Part shown: piece after piece, positions 1-12,879 of the stretch
Numbering within the stretch: the first letter of the stretch is position 1
Layout of the letters: the number at the start of each line of letters is the position of its first letter
DNA from: Mimachlamys varia
Lineage: Eukaryota; Mollusca; Bivalvia; Pectinida; Pectinidae
DNA length: 64,000 nucleotides
Direction of reading: 5' to 3'
Assembly: GCA_947623455.1 (NCBI GenBank)
Contig: OX392528.1
Location: 48,006,322 to 48,070,321 of the forward strand
The notes under the pieces: model-generated
The model's input: the letters and a program-made list of their open reading frames with translations, nothing else
Told to the model about the DNA's origin: nothing
Database searches by the model: none
Translations under genes and position numbers: made by a program

Positions 1-490
1 ATTTTTGTTGACTCGATAGGTCATGAATGTTCCATGTTTTTAACTTACCACTTTCGCCTTCAGCGACAATAACATAAACCTAAAATTAAATGTACAAATA
101 TACCTCATTCGGTTCAGTTAGAAATACAGAGAATACACTTGTACACATTAACAGATTAAAAAGGTGGAGTAGAAATGAGTGGCGATGTAACAGTAATTAG
201 GAATGATATTGACCTCGGGTTTATGCGACTTCTGCTTCATCAACATTACCAACTATGTAAATTTAAGTCACATCCAAGTAAATGTCACGTCCTCAAAGTG
301 AGAACAAAGTAATCATTCTAAATTACAAGTATTTTTACGTTTTGAAAGTTGATCCAAATATACAAGATTACCTCAACTCATTGGAATCTGATTGGCTGAC
401 ACATATATGCCATTGACTTAGAATTACATGTAAAGGTTTTTTATTGACTAAAAAATCTTGATATAAACATTCAGTATGTAGATTTCACTA
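1..490. repeat. Direct repeat, left copy (pair with 2154-2640)
   Basis: This segment is nearly identical to 2154-2640, at an offset of 2153 bp, and diverges gradually after about position 430. It begins at the window edge, so the duplication may extend further left. The internal stretch around 226-330 (a 'cttctgcttcatc ... cacgtcctcaaagtgag' block) recurs in decayed form near 8535 and 11290, so part of it is a dispersed repeat. I see no coding potential. Confidence 0.85.
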
Positions 491-519
491 TAATTATATT
501 TCTTTAACACATACAGATA

Positions 520-665
520 ACATCTACCTGTACAGGTAGATGTTTCCTGCATATGCAGATGTCACCTGTTTAGGAAATGTCACCTGTATATGTAGATGTT
601 ACCTGTAGGAAATGTCACCTGTATGGTACATGCTGTCTCCATAAGTAATGTCACTTATACAGGCA
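520..665. repeat. Short degenerate tandem repeat (cacctgta / tagatgt words)
   Basis: About 145 bp of imperfect repetition of words such as 'gtcacctgtat' and 'gtagatgtt', starting with the palindrome acctgtacaggt. It lies between the direct-repeat copies. I see no gene in the rest of 670-2150; the short open frames there have no family resemblance or codon signature. Confidence 0.6.
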
Positions 666-2153
666 AATACAATCTCCCCAAGTCGATAAACATCCACAAG
701 TAAGCGTTAGTTACTGAACAGATATCATGCTAAGCTAATGTACAGATAGAGGCGTAGTTGAGTCACCTCCAACCAGAACAACAATTACTAGACATATTCT
801 TATTGTATCGGTTTTCTGTTCGTTAGAAGTAAATTTAACACGAAATAATTACTGCTTCATTGTATTCCATTTTCTAACATTACTTATTACTTTTTGAGCA
901 CAAAATATGCTTGCTGAGTATCCTTACCACCTGGGACTGGTTCCTCCGTGACTGAAGGGTCTGTCATTATCCGAATCAATAGGCCTACTATGTGACTTTT
1001 TGTCTTCATTACCACATAACTTTTAATATTTTTTAATTATCCACGAACATCAACTACCTAATATATATCATTAAATATTCTATTTTCAAAAGGCATGCTC
1101 AACACTGACTCACTGATGATCTGTTATACATTCTACCGTGTAAAAAGGGTTGAAGATAAAGTGCTGCTTATCAAGTTGAAGAATGACACGGCTTCAGAAA
1201 TGTGATTGCTACGTTACAATTACTTTACACAATGGTATATAATGTTAATTTGACTGCGATCCTTCAGGAATAGTGTTTTTTCTCTCCTGCCCACACAACT
1301 CCAACAACCCAGGTGGTGTTTAAAATGATATTGGACGGGTGTTGCGGTATCTGTGCTGTAGCATTCAAGTGAGGTGGCGCAATATAAAAGATACCTTTGG
1401 AAGCACGGTCCCATTACCAACATATCAGAATACATTTCAAGCACATACGCATACATACACACTTGGAGATATTAGCCATGTGGTACAAGGTATAGAACTA
1501 GCAGTTAGCACCTGATAAGGCAGCTCCAGCAAACACTTACGAATTGTATATGTTAGAATTTAATGTGTTAATTGTATTGATTATATCTATGCACTTAAAA
1601 TGTACATACGTTAACTAGATAGGACGCTATATCAAATGTTGTATATTTGTATATTTTAGTGATCTGACAGCTTAAACAATAAGCTAATATAACTTGAAAC
1701 CTCCGTTTTGTTAATATTACATGTAAAAGTCTTTTTTTTTTAATTTTTTTTTTGAAAGTTAATCAGATGCACAGCTTGGAATGTTTTCTTTAATATTTGT
1801 CGTCGTCGTTCGTTACACACCAGACGTTGCCGTCAATCGATTGACCATTAATGATAATGATAATGATATAGATAATGATTTTCTATTTAATTTAGAATCA
1901 TTGGAGACTATCTCAAATATAAAATGTTCTATATATACAAGTATTGTTACATGCACCTTACATTCCAGCTCGAAAAGGCATGATAGCCATTTCGGACTCT
2001 GATCTCCGAAAATATTTCGAAATTTTCTAGATCTGCTGTTTTAAATCTCAACCTTTTATTGCATCTAATTAAAACTACAAAAAAAAAAAAAAAGACAAAT
2101 CTGTTCCTTGTTCGCCTTTTGATGACATCTTCAACTTCATCACAAGTATGGTT

Positions 2154-2640
2154 ATTTTTGTTGACTCGATAGGTCATGAATGTTCCATATTTTTAACTTA
2201 CCAATTTCGCCTTCAGCGACAATAACATAAACCTAAAACTAAATGTACAAATATACCTCATTCGGTTCAGTGAGAAAAAACAGAGAATACACTTGTACAC
2301 ATTAACAGATTTGTTGGGTGGAGTAGAAATGAGTGGCGATGTGACAGTAATTAGGAATGTTATTAACCTCGGGTTTATGCGACTTCTGCTTCATCAACAT
2401 TACCAACTATGTAAATTTAAGTCACATCCAAGTAAATGTCACGTCCTCAAAGTGAGAACAAAGTAATCATTCTAAATTACAAGTATTTTTACGTTTTGAA
2501 AGTTGATCCAAATATACAAGATTACCTCAACTCATTGGAATCTGATTGGCTGACACATATATGTCATTGACTTATGATAAAGGGTTTTTTATTGACTAAA
2601 AACTTGAAACATTCAGCATGTGGATTTCATCATAGTTATG
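2154..2640. repeat. Direct repeat, right copy (pair with 1-490)
   Basis: Second copy of the segment at 1-490, with a few substitutions and small indels near its right end. Two copies in the same orientation 2.15 kb apart suggest a local tandem duplication or two insertions of one element. Nothing coding is visible between here and the receptor exon at 3167. Confidence 0.85.
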
Positions 2641-3166
2641 TTGCTATTCAAGAAATGCATCCTTGGATTTGGTACTAATTTTCTTGAAATTGGTTGATAA
2701 CATTTTTGACTTCTCAAGAATGCCTTCGACATTGTTCGTAAAAGATTGTGCAAATCCAAAGCAATCAAGACATTCATTTGAAAAATGAAAACGAAGTTAT
2801 TAAAAAGTGCTGCTGCTTTTTGTGTCAATTAACAAAAATAACTTTTCTTGTTTCCATATGAGGTATTGGCTCAATGGTTATTTTTTTATGCTGATGCCAA
2901 AAATCTTGTAGGATTATATTGATATATCTCATATTAGCTGCAATGTTTGCTACTTCTTATCAAGAACAACGCAATGATTTTAATTTTCGAAATTTGGCCA
3001 AACGTACCAAAAACACAAAAACTCATGTAAGCGTAAACCAGCTTTCTTGGTGTTTCTTACAACAATTTATCCAAAATATTCTGAAAACTTATGTTATACA
3101 TGATCACAAATACAGTGATTGAATAAAAAAATTACTGTAATCATATTTCGGTTTCTTTTTTTGTAG

Positions 3167-3493
3167 TGTGTATTTGAGGCCGGTCTGGGGTTCAAAAGAG
3201 GAGCGTACAAATGTGTTTGTCAGCCGGGATACTACTTCCCGGAAGTTGACGCCGACATCAAGTACTTCAGCGGTATCGAAATAGAACGATTGTATTCAGA
3301 AAACAACACTGTTGCTATGGAGGGTATGCGATGTAAAACATGCGCAGCGGGATGTGACACATGCGTAGACGCATCACCATGTCTTTACCAAAGTCAGCTT
3401 GCTCTCCGACTTCCGGTGCTCATCTTAACCATCATCACCGTGATCCTCATCGTCGTCGTCGCCTGCATCACATACAACTTCCGGTTTGAAATG
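3167..3493 (+). CDS. GPR158-like: GPR158-like exon: Cys-rich EGF-like segment and TM1
   Basis: Exon of 109 codons, phase 0 at both ends, with acceptor ttttttgtag and donor gtatga. It reads CVFEAGLGFKRGAYKCVCQP... with GYYFP, then a cluster of cysteines (CKTCAAGCDTC) and TM1 (LRLPVLILTIITVILIVVVA). The order Cys-rich stalk then TM1 matches the ectodomain end of GPR158-type receptors. Several upstream exons must exist outside the window because no start or signal peptide is present. Confidence 0.88.
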
Positions 3494-4385
3494 GTATGAC
3501 TTTTTTTAAACTTGCAATACGACAACTGTTTCTCAATGTAACACAGAAAAACCTATTTAGTCGTACTCACTGCAATTTGACCAGTTGGAATTGAATTCGT
3601 TATGACTTATTAACGTGGAGAATTGACCTAAATATGGTGATTATGACCACATTTCAACTTATCTCGGGATAATATTATGAAGTTTAGCACTCGGCAAAGC
3701 CTAATGATGAAATTAAAAAATCTTACCCTTGAATAAAGGATTCCCAGTCAACATTTTATAGGCTAAAACTTTCACTGTTTTTTTGCCCTCATCGAAAACA
3801 TTTTTTGTCTGAAAATATATGTACGTATTTATGAAACACAAAGAAAAATTATTATGACACCTTGCATTGTATATTGTTTCGGAAACATCAAAAAATACCA
3901 AAGCGTAATAAAAACAAGATCATAATCAGAATCAGAACTTAAAGTCGATTAAAACAGGGGCAAACTATGAACACAGAAAACAATTTACATGGAGACCATT
4001 AAAAAAACAAGAGTATAAGATCAGGTGTTCTGGAGGAGTCAGCCTCCACAGAAGCGAAATGTGTTTTTTCTGTATTCAGTATATATATGTCTTGCGTATT
4101 CCGTGATCATCAAGCATACTATATATAGCATACATTGCATATATACGACCACTTTATCAATGTTCCACTCTCATGTGGTTAGGAGTTAATCATAAATTAA
4201 AAGGCGTGAAGCATGAATATAGGTCAGTTTGACCATTTGTATCGATCGGGACTATACACACACATGTTTGCACCATTCATGAATACGTGTGTCGGCTGTA
4301 GTAGAAGTGAAATAGTTCTTTCTTTTAATTATCATATATAATGACTTATATTTCATTGTCATTCTATTCCAAAATTCGTTAACAG

Positions 4386-4454
4386 GCCATAAAAACCGGA
4401 AGTCCTATATTCCTCTTGATCATGTGTACCGGAAGTATCCTGATGTGCACGAAG
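4386..4454 (+). CDS. GPR158-like: GPR158-like exon: TM2
   Basis: Short 69-nt exon (23 codons), phase 0 to phase 0, acceptor ttaacag and donor gtaaga. It encodes AIKTGSPIFLLIMCTGSIL then MCTK, a hydrophobic helix fitting TM2 just after the first intracellular loop; GPR158 has a comparable AI.ASG start here. Confidence 0.82.
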
Positions 4455-6384
4455 GTAAGAGACAAATGTCATTATCCATGTACGGAGAATACTATGAATG
4501 GACGTCATTTAATCAATAAACTGTGTTCATTGTTCCACTGGTCAGAACAGAGATTTAACCTTTACACTAGGGCCCGTATTCACTTAGACTCAAATATTGT
4601 ACTCAGGCACCGGCATATGTGGCCAGGAGAATAACCATAATAATTAACTTATATATAAAAAAACATAGTGAAATATTAATAATAAAAAAATATTAAAAAA
4701 AAAATAATTTTCAAATTTTCTTTTCGTGTTATTAATTTTGTTAAACCCTAATGAAAATAATGGCCAAATTTCAGCATAATACATGAACTTCAAGCGGTTA
4801 CATTTTATTTTTTTGTGAAATTCAACATGCTTGACGTATCAAGCTGAAATTTGGCTATTATTTTCAATGTTTTAAAAAATAAATTATATATATATAAAAA
4901 ATTGAAATTTTTATTTTCATTTATTCATTTTTTTTAATTTTTTTTTTTATATTTAACTATGTTATCTTTACTATATAACTATATTAATTATTATGGTTAT
5001 TCTCCTGGCCACATGTGCCTGTGTATTCAAGCTCAATTTCTTATTTGGGTTATAAAGTGACACACATCGTCAACACATATTTTAAAATACAGCCGAATGT
5101 CATTTTCGTCGTGTACATTCGACTGTATCAAATTAAAAACTTCATTGTTACAAGAAAATAGCTTATAACAAAATATGCATGCTCGCGCTTGAGCAAGGTT
5201 TCGTTAAAAGGCTCTGGTTGTTCAGATAGGTCTATGTGTTTTGAATTTTTTGTATACTTATGTTTAGAAAAGGTTGCATATTCATTTTTTCTGCATCTGA
5301 TTTATTGAAATAGTGTACCATTGAGTGGATGAGTTATTTTCAACAAATGAAATAAACCACAATTGGAGAGATACCTGATTTTAAGAATAGCCATTTCCTT
5401 GAAATATAAAAAAAACGTCTCTGTCAAAGAACGGAAGGATATACGTACATAAACATCCCCCTTGTATGATACTGATGAGATAACTTGTTGCTTCACACAA
5501 AATAAAAATTCTTTATGGCGAAAATTATTTCAAAACCCAGTGGAGTATACAGATATGTAGTAAAATAGCCATTAACCTCGACGCAAGAATGTCAACGGAA
5601 CACATTATTATAGATTAATTCAATCCTCCATGGAAAAGCTTCTAGGAAGGAATCACATGCATTGTGTATATATACTACATGAATATCCCGCTAGCTAAGG
5701 TTACAGAGCTGTTGTAGTTCCTTTTTCATGTTGAAATATACATTTTATTTACGATGAACTTTTTAGTCAAGGAAGTCTAGATTTAGCTATATCATTTTTG
5801 AGTTTGAATAAACCTGCAACATGTTGTGAATATTAGTGATTCATAGAAATTGCCCCAAGATGCGAACCTTTTTTATTTTACAAATATCAGAAACGTCATT
5901 TCTTATAAAAAGCGCCATCTAGCGTTCGAGTTGGGAACAAAAACTATTGCCTACATATATTTATGTCGTCTGCTGTTTCCTCAGGTCAAAACTGAATTAG
6001 TTCAATTTATTTTCTTTTATTAACAAAAGGAAATTGTAGTCTCATTATTATTTTGCATTTCAGGAATAATACTGATCCGTAGTGCTGTATAGATAATCGC
6101 AAATTATTAAAACTCATCATGTTGATGTAGTCATTCCAGGTGGCATCAAAATGATTGTTCCTTGTAGATACTGAACGCCTTTATAACAGACTTCTCAAAC
6201 GTAAAACAAAAATAAATAAATGAAAATTGCATCATTTAAGTTTTCATGTTTTTCCTAAAGCTTTGATTTCATTCGGAGAATAGTCGCTTGTATGTTAAAA
6301 ATGGTAATAAACAGAAGCAATTATATTTTTAGAAACGGTGCAAAACAAGTAAAATCGATAAATATCTTTAATATTTTTGGACAG

Positions 6385-6494
6385 ATGTTTATAACGTTCC
6401 CGGACGCCACGGAAATTCTGTGTATCCTGGAACAATGGTTGTTCCACACCGGATTTGTCCTTATGTATAGCGCATTGCTACTGAAGACGTGGAG
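6385..6494 (+). CDS. GPR158-like: GPR158-like exon: extracellular loop 1 and TM3
   Basis: 110-nt exon, acceptor tttggacag and donor gtaagc, ending after two bases of an Arg codon. It encodes MFITFPDATEILCILEQW then LFHTGFVLMYSALLLKTW. The cysteine of CILEQW sits at the top of TM3 as in GPR158 (CILLRW) and should form the class C disulfide with loop 2. The donor is followed almost at once by a minisatellite (6505-6865). Confidence 0.87.
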
Positions 6495-6504
6495 GTAAGC
6501 ATAC

Positions 6505-6868
6505 CTGTGACACACTGGCATACACCTGTGGTACACACCTGTGACACACCTGTGATACACTCCTGTGACACACCTGTGGTACACACCTGTGATACACTGT
6601 CATACACCTGTGGTACACACCTGTGACACACCTGTGATACACACCTGTGACACACCTGTGATACACATCTGTGACACACATGTAGTACACACCTGTGATA
6701 AACTGTCATACACATGTGGTACACACCTGTGACACCTGTGGTACACGCCTGTGACACACTGTCATACACCTGTGGTACACACCTGTGGCGCACACATGTG
6801 ATACACCTGTGATACACACATGAGAAACACCTGTGATACACACCTGTGACACACCTGTGATACAACGG
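6505..6868. repeat. Minisatellite of (cacacctgtgrt) words in intron
   Basis: About 360 bp built from 'cacacctgtgatacacctgtggta' words with 10-12-bp subunits and higher-order units of about 22-24 bp. It starts about 10 nt downstream of the donor of the TM3 exon. The minus-strand open frame of 136 codons here (VYHRCVTG repeats) is a by-product of the periodicity. From 4455 to 6384 the preceding intron shows AT-rich sequence and no further gene. Confidence 0.9.
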
Positions 6869-7369
6869 CATATAAAACAGGTTACATCGGATAGCGGAAT
6901 CGAGTCAAAGACAAAGGATTGAATAAAATATTGTTGGAGCTAAGACCCTTGCTTTCATTATATCATAAATTGATAATTCCAAACCTTAAATTCCATTTCA
7001 ACATTCTAGCTTAGATATGGCGAAGAACACGATAACGTACTAGTCATACAGGTGTGATACGAATAAAACCAATACACACATAGTTAACTATATATAATAA
7101 TAACATGTATACATTTACCTGACATGTCCTTCAACGACCCTACAATGTACGTAGCTGTTAATAGAACGTTGACCACAAACAAACAATAACAAGCAATCAC
7201 TTTAAATGCTAACGGCCAATGTGCTTTCTCTTGTATCATCCAGTGACATTCTGTGAACTACTCTGTACTATTCTTTGTCTTTCATTACCCTGGGCAGATA
7301 GCAGTGCCAGTTTAATATCGAGAATATAATCAAGTTTAGATTTTACCTAGATAGACTATCTAGACCGAA

Positions 7370-7695
7370 GGTTATAGTATTAGGTTTTCCACAACCGCGA
7401 TATCTAAGGGTTACTCTCTCTACACCCTCGGAATGAATATGTCATGGTAAAAGTGAAGGTTCCGTGTGCGCCACCTTGTTGATGAGACAGGAAGACTTTT
7501 ATGTACATCAATAGAATCTCGTGGTCGCATAACAGTAAAAATGACATGCTTTGATGTCGGTTGCGGCTTATTTATAATCTTCAAAGGGCAAGCAAGCAGC
7601 CTAGCGATTGATGCCTTTAGTTTCGCCATGACATATCCCAGGGGTGTAGAGAGCGTAGGTGAGTGTAATATTTGTATATCGGGGATGTGGGTTTT
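7370..7695. mobile_element. MITE family A, copy 1 (inverted-repeat element)
   Basis: The ends form imperfect terminal inverted repeats: 'gggttactctctctacaccc' near 7408 against 'ggggtgtagagagcgtagg' near 7639. The same element with better TIRs is at 17618-17953; the middles share 'cgtggtcgcataac' with 'gttatgtgaccacg' in the opposite orientation. No transposase is present, so it is a non-autonomous DNA element. It lies in the long intron before the TM4 exon. Confidence 0.7.
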
Positions 7696-7793
7696 CCGTC
7701 ATTAGAGGAAAACGATCTGCTAAGTATATATGTTGGCATAATTTCTATAAACAAAATATCTGCTGTTCAACCTGTTTAAACTTTCATGCTCTT

Positions 7794-8180
7794 AAAGACC
7801 CAATATACTGTACGTAGCTTCAGGAAAGTTTAAGGGATTCTGAAAAATTCTGAAAAAAAGTTGATAACTATGCAAAAATAAGCTTAAAACGAAGTAAACC
7901 TGAGCGGTAACTAACAAGAAACGCTTGACAGTAAAATCCAAAGAATTGAAGATATTTCAGGTGTGGCCCACTTCAACAACAAGCCTAAGTTAAAAGTTCA
8001 AAATGGACGCGTGTTTACAAATACTGAGTTTCAACTACTGCTGTACCGGTAACCGCGTAAGAATTCATCTTGAATATTGCTTATATCAGTTAATCTTAAC
8101 TAAATCTATAAATATAATAAATTATTAGGCTTGATTTTGCTTCAAGTCTTGCCGAAAGTTACGTATATTGGGCCTTTAAA
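7794..8180. mobile_element. TTAA-flanked MITE family B, copy 1
   Basis: A 385-bp element with inverted ends: left 'cttaaagacccaatata', right 'tatattgggcctttaaa'. Copies are at 32670-33041 and, inverted, at 53348-53741. All three have TTAA at both ends, which is the target duplication of piggyBac transposons. There is no internal coding sequence. Confidence 0.8.
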
Positions 8181-8447
8181 CATGCTTAAAATTACCCCCT
8201 TCAACATTCGGCAAAATGTCGTCGACGCACGGCATTTTACTGGTATTCTGATATGTTGACTTTGATGTTATCGTGTAGTTATAAATTGTTCCAGAAAACA
8301 AAACTATTTGGCAGTAATGCTGACAAACATTTATTTTGTTATACTGTCAAATGAAAATGTTCAAGTTTCATTTTCAAGAACTTTGTCAACCATTTTGTGA
8401 CCGTGTATCAATTGGGTAGCGTACCAATTGTGGTAGCGTGACGTTAG

Positions 8448-8612
8448 GGACAAAATATGAACAAATGAAAGCTTTACACGGAGACCCTTGGACAAGTATA
8501 AGAAAACAAGACCAGGTATTCTAGAAGAGCAAGCGTGTTCTGCTTTATCGACAACACCCACTATACAAAGCTTGGTCACATTCAAGTAAACGTCACGTCC
8601 TCAAAGTGAGAA
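8448..8612. repeat. Dispersed repeat family C fragment
   Basis: Shares a diagnostic run of motifs with 3880-4060, 11145-11385 and 226-330: 'acacggagaccc', 'aagaccaggtattctagaagag', 'tctgctttatcgacaacacc' and 'cgtcacgtcctcaaagtgag'. Decayed, no coding content. It sits in the intron upstream of the TM4 exon. Confidence 0.65.
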
Positions 8613-9814
8613 TCAAGTCGTTTTTGTGTTTCTGACATACTGATATTGGATTTGGTAAAGACATTTTAACTGCAGGTAGCATGATTGATGAACCAGCATT
8701 TTTCTTTTACTTCCTTATTGGTTTATGCGTTAGAGAGTGTGATGGGATGTTATTGCCTGGTATTTTTTCAATTATATATTTATATTTTTTTTTTCAATTT
8801 ATATAATTAGTTAACTTCCTCAGGTGTTTTAAACGTTATGAATTTCCTTGTATGTAGTGATCACTGAAAATGCACCATCAGAACTATGGGAAATGTTTCC
8901 TGCTGGGTAATGTTCTATTTCAGGTACATGTAAATGTTGTACTCTTATGTTACAAACATTGGCTAACTACCTCGATTTATTAGACCGGTTCACCAGCTGA
9001 AAATACGGTCGTACTAGGAAGTTATTTTAATCTTTGTTCTATCACACGCGACGGTTGTTTTGCAAAATTGTTGTCATGCTTATACATTGACGAAAAAACT
9101 TGTTTTAATTTTGCTTCAAAACAAATTGCGTCAGTGATATTTCTGTAGATCGATCCAAAGATGTCTGGCTCATCAGTCTGGCGTTCAAGTGAATGGGCTC
9201 TAGAAAAATAATAAACAATATAATCTGTCGTAAGCGGCTTCTTTTTAATCAGGAGTTCATATATAAATCTATGAAAACAATTATGGTGTAGAGTTAAAAA
9301 ATGGAACTTCAATCAGTGACGAAAACGAGCTTAGAGTGAACATAGGTCGATTTTCTCGTTCAGGCTAGTTCTTTAATCCCTTGTCACAGATATATAGCAG
9401 TGGGAGGGGCTGTATTAGAGAAAGGTGAACAAAAAATCTGAAAATCAATTCATAGTGACATAGGTCCGTGCCTTGTCCCTGTGGAAAATACCGAAACCGT
9501 TCTCATGCTCAGGCATTGATTCTGTGCTCAAGCAAGCTTTCTTGAAACTCACCTGAATAATGTCGAAAATTCAAAAGTCATTGTAAATTTTTAAAACAGC
9601 TTTCTACTTCATATCTCTTTTTACCAAAACTTTGACAAAATTAGATTGTTTAAATAATTTTTAGCCATAACAAGAAATAAGACTTGAGCACAGAATCCGT
9701 CCTTGAGCGCGAGAACGGTTTCATGAATACGGACCCAGGTGTTCCGGTAGAGTAAGCGTGCTTCATCGAAATAATTTGACAATTTTCAAGATGTTGTTGT
9801 TTGTCTTTGTACAG

Positions 9815-10029
9815 AATATCGGTGATATTTCGGGTAGGACAGCTGAAGCGAGTATACCTACCGGATAAAATTCTTCTCCAGAGAATGATCCCTCTAATGG
9901 CAGTCACTGCGGCGTACTTGACCGCCTGGACGGCGTCGGAATGGCCACGAGTGACCACAAGAATGACAGACAGCAAACTCAAATTCCAAGTTTGTGTGGC
10001 AGGATGGTGGTCCTACGGAATGCAGGGAG
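9815..10029 (+). CDS. GPR158-like: GPR158-like exon: intracellular loop 2, TM4, extracellular loop 2
   Basis: 215-nt exon, acceptor ctttgtacag and donor gtaagc, completing the split Arg codon of the previous exon. It encodes a basic loop (ISVIFRVGQLKRVYLPDK), TM4 (MIPLMAVTAAYLTAWTASEW) and a loop with CVAGWWSYG. The loop cysteine aligns with that in CLIDRWDYM of GPR158. Phase 1 at the 3' end. Confidence 0.88.
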
Positions 10030-10144
10030 GTAAGCTCATCACATTATTTTAATTTTCCACAGAAAAGTCCGTTTCGAGCAGTGATCTGTTTCCATCGGAA
10101 CTCTGCTTTACATTTATAATAGGTTAAAAATCTGTTACAACTTA

Positions 10145-10515
10145 GATTCCATTGTAATGACACGTCAATGAACCAGAACAATCGCGTACCATAAACCAGA
10201 GTAACATGTCCATGAACCAGAACAATCACATGTATATAAACCAGAGTCACAAGTCCATGAACCGGAAATCCATATGTCAAAAAACCAAGAGAATAATTTG
10301 TTGTTGAACCAGTAAATCACAACTCCATGAACTAGAAAACCCCATGTCCGTGAACTAGAAAATCATTTGTCCATGAACCGAAAAATCAGATGTCTATAAA
10401 CCAGAGTCACATATCTATCAACTTGAAAATCACTCTTCGATCAACTAGATGATTACACGCCCATAAACCAGAAAATCATATATCTATGAACCAGAAAATT
10501 GATTGCCCGTAAACC
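10145..10515. repeat. Tandem repeat of 'gtccatgaaccagaa' units
   Basis: About a dozen diverged units of roughly 30-35 bp with the core 'gtccatgaaccagaaaatcacatgt', beginning about 110 nt after the donor of the TM4 exon. No coding significance. Confidence 0.8.
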
Positions 10516-10649
10516 AGAATTTACATTTCCATTATTCACAAAATAATAAATATCTGTGTTTTACTTTCTTGGTTTTCTCAGTGTCTTCCGTCCCGCTTTT
10601 TGTTAAAATACCAAAAAACAATAAAACAAAAATAATGCTAAATAAATTT

Positions 10650-10862
10650 TACAAAAATAAACTGACCGAGAAACCTTATGTCGAGAAAATCGATTGCTTT
10701 TCTTATGTGCAGAACGTAGGTCGCTTTATACGAAAATAAACTGACCGAGAAACCCTTTGTCCAGAAAATCGGTCGCTTTACTTATGTGCAGAAAGTAGGT
10801 CGCTTTATACGAAAATAAACTGACCGAGAAACCCTGTGTCCAGAAAATCGGTCGCTATATAT
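10650..10862. repeat. 79-bp tandem repeat, about 2.7 copies
   Basis: The block starting 'actgaccgagaaacc' recurs at 10661, 10740 and 10819, an exact 79-bp period. Each unit contains two 'aatcgRtYgct' or 'gtaggtcgcttta' words. It is intronic. Confidence 0.9.
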
Positions 10863-11144
10863 AAACGAAATTGTGAATGATGCTTGATTAATTAAGTTCT
10901 GGATATTTATAGCTGATGATGTTAATGTAATTTACACGTATGTTCATATGTGTTATATTAAACACATTTACACTGCGTATCACTATGGACACATGCGTCT
11001 TTTATTATCGACGTGAAGGCCTTGTTGTCAGTGCTGACACGTACTTCCTCAAAAAGAGCGAAACATCCGAAATATATCGAATGCTTAGTAGCTTTATCAA
11101 TATGATGACGAGAGATAACGTTGCTGTCAAATATATATATAAAA

Positions 11145-11385
11145 AAATAAGAGAATACCGAAGCATCAACAAAGCATTCTCCGAACTTAAAATCGATTAA
11201 ACTAGAGGCGAAATATAAAAAAGAAACATCTATATGGAGATCCTCGTAAAAGTACATGAGAATAATAACAGGATGTTCCGGAAGAGTAAGCGTCTTCTGC
11301 TTCATCGACGACACCCGCCATGTAAATCTTTGTCACATCCACGTAAACGTCATCAAGGTTAGAAACGAATCATCATTGCAAATGC
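11145..11385. repeat. Dispersed repeat family C, longer copy
   Basis: Carries the fullest run of family C motifs: 'gaataccgaagcatcaacaaa', 'cttaaaatcgattaaac', 'atggagatcc', 'aggatgttccggaagagtaagcg' and 'cttctgcttcatcgacgac'. Similar blocks occur at 3880-4060 and 21250-21310. The 118-codon minus-strand frame over it has no support. Confidence 0.65.
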
Positions 11386-11936
11386 CACAGGTAGGCACAC
11401 TAATAAGCATACAGTATATCTAAAAACGTCCATCTTCATATCACACAAAGATACAGAATATTTCTCAGTGAGACCAAGATGGCAAACATAAAACTTGTTC
11501 ATAGTTTACAGTTCTTGTCAAACTGCATCTGACAACAAAAATCCCCTACAAATTTCACGATTTATGATCTGTAAATGCCGTAAATGCCTATACTATTAAC
11601 CTAAAACGTTTACGCGGTTCTAAGCGGCGATGATGTGACATTCCCTATGATGTGTTGTTTGCATGTGTTCCAAAGAAATATGTCTAGGTATATCAAAATC
11701 GCTTTACCGTTATATTTAAATTACAAACAACCAGAAATAGGAGAATGATGAAGTTTTCTGCTTCATCGACAACAATCGTGTTACTCCTGACAGATTTATC
11801 ACACTTTAGCGAGGTCCTTCCTTTTTTTCGGTCTTGGCATTTTCGTTCCCGTTGTTACTTTTTGTATAACTTTGATTAAGAACTTTACTGTATGTTTTGG
11901 TGCGGTTTTGCTTTAACTGTCTGATCTTTATTCTAG

Positions 11937-12075
11937 CGGAAGCCATCATGCTGCTAGTCGGGGTGTATTTGTGCTTTACAGTACGAAAGGCGCCAGCCCA
12001 TTTTAATGAGAGTAAACACATCACGTGGTCGACTTATAATGCCATAATCCTCGGAACTTTCCTCATCATCCTCAT
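11937..12075 (+). CDS. GPR158-like: GPR158-like exon: TM5 and start of TM6
   Basis: 139-nt exon, acceptor tttattctag and donor gtaagt (consensus). It encodes AEAIMLLVGVYLCFTVRKAP, then AHFNESKHITWSTYNAIILG and a hydrophobic end. The GVYLCFTVR.AP block is the strongest match to GPR158/GPR179. Enters at phase 1 and leaves at phase 2. Confidence 0.92.
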
Positions 12076-12160
12076 GTAAGTCTCACTCATAGCACCTGCT
12101 TGCATGGCTGGAGTAGAGTTATACTATCAAAGTTAAAAAGATGTTTAAGGAACATTTCGT

Positions 12161-12395
12161 GGTACTGTAAACAAACTTATTTTCGGGTGCGATTAATTTT
12201 CACGTATTTCGCGTGTGATTAAAATTCGCGAAAATTAATAGCCGCAAAATACCAGCCGCAAAATAGTCTCAATTCTGTACTATACATAGGATTTACGATC
12301 GTCATTATCGCGAAATTAACTCGCCGCGAAACAGTCGTTTCATATGAAAACGCGAATTTAAGTCGCCGCGAAAATAAGTTGGTTTGCAGTAAGTC
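12161..12395. mobile_element. Small inverted-repeat element rich in CGCGAAAT words
   Basis: Ends are inverted: 'tactgtaaacaaacttatttt' less one base on the left against 'aaaataagttggtttgcagta' on the right. The inside repeats 'cgcgaaaattaa', 'gccgcaaaat' and 'gccgcgaaa'. Non-coding MITE-like element about 90 nt downstream of the TM5 exon. Confidence 0.7.
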
Positions 12396-12879
12396 GCGGA
12401 TGTATTGTCGCAATAAAGGTTCAGGATTTACGATTCGTCGATTTTCGAACAGCTTTAAAGCATGGGCTTCTGTTTATTAACACCACAGGTGTAATTAAGC
12501 CCTACGAGTTTCTTCTATGAACAAAAGCCAATCGAAAATTGGATACAAAAAGATTAAACACAACTCAATACTATAGTTTTTTTGACTGGTTTACAATTAC
12601 AATTTGACTTATTTCTAGTAATATACTGACACACACTGGTGTTCTAAATACGAGTATTCACCTTCATATTATTACATTTTAGTAGGTTTAACTACGATCA
12701 GATTAATATCAGTGTTTACTTCATTTCAAACTTATAATAACACGTAGTTTGGGTAGAATTAGCATCGTTCTATAGTGTACATTTTCATAGCATTTCAGTT
12801 ATACTTAAATTACCTTGTCTGTCTGTTCTGTTAGTTTGACAACCAAACAAGCTTCAGGACCAAACCTATTTTTATGTCC

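Noticed and set aside
6321..6871. Cys/His-rich minus-strand frames resembling a zinc-binding repeat protein
   Set aside because: They translate the CCTGTG minisatellite and overlap the receptor TM3 exon on the other strand.
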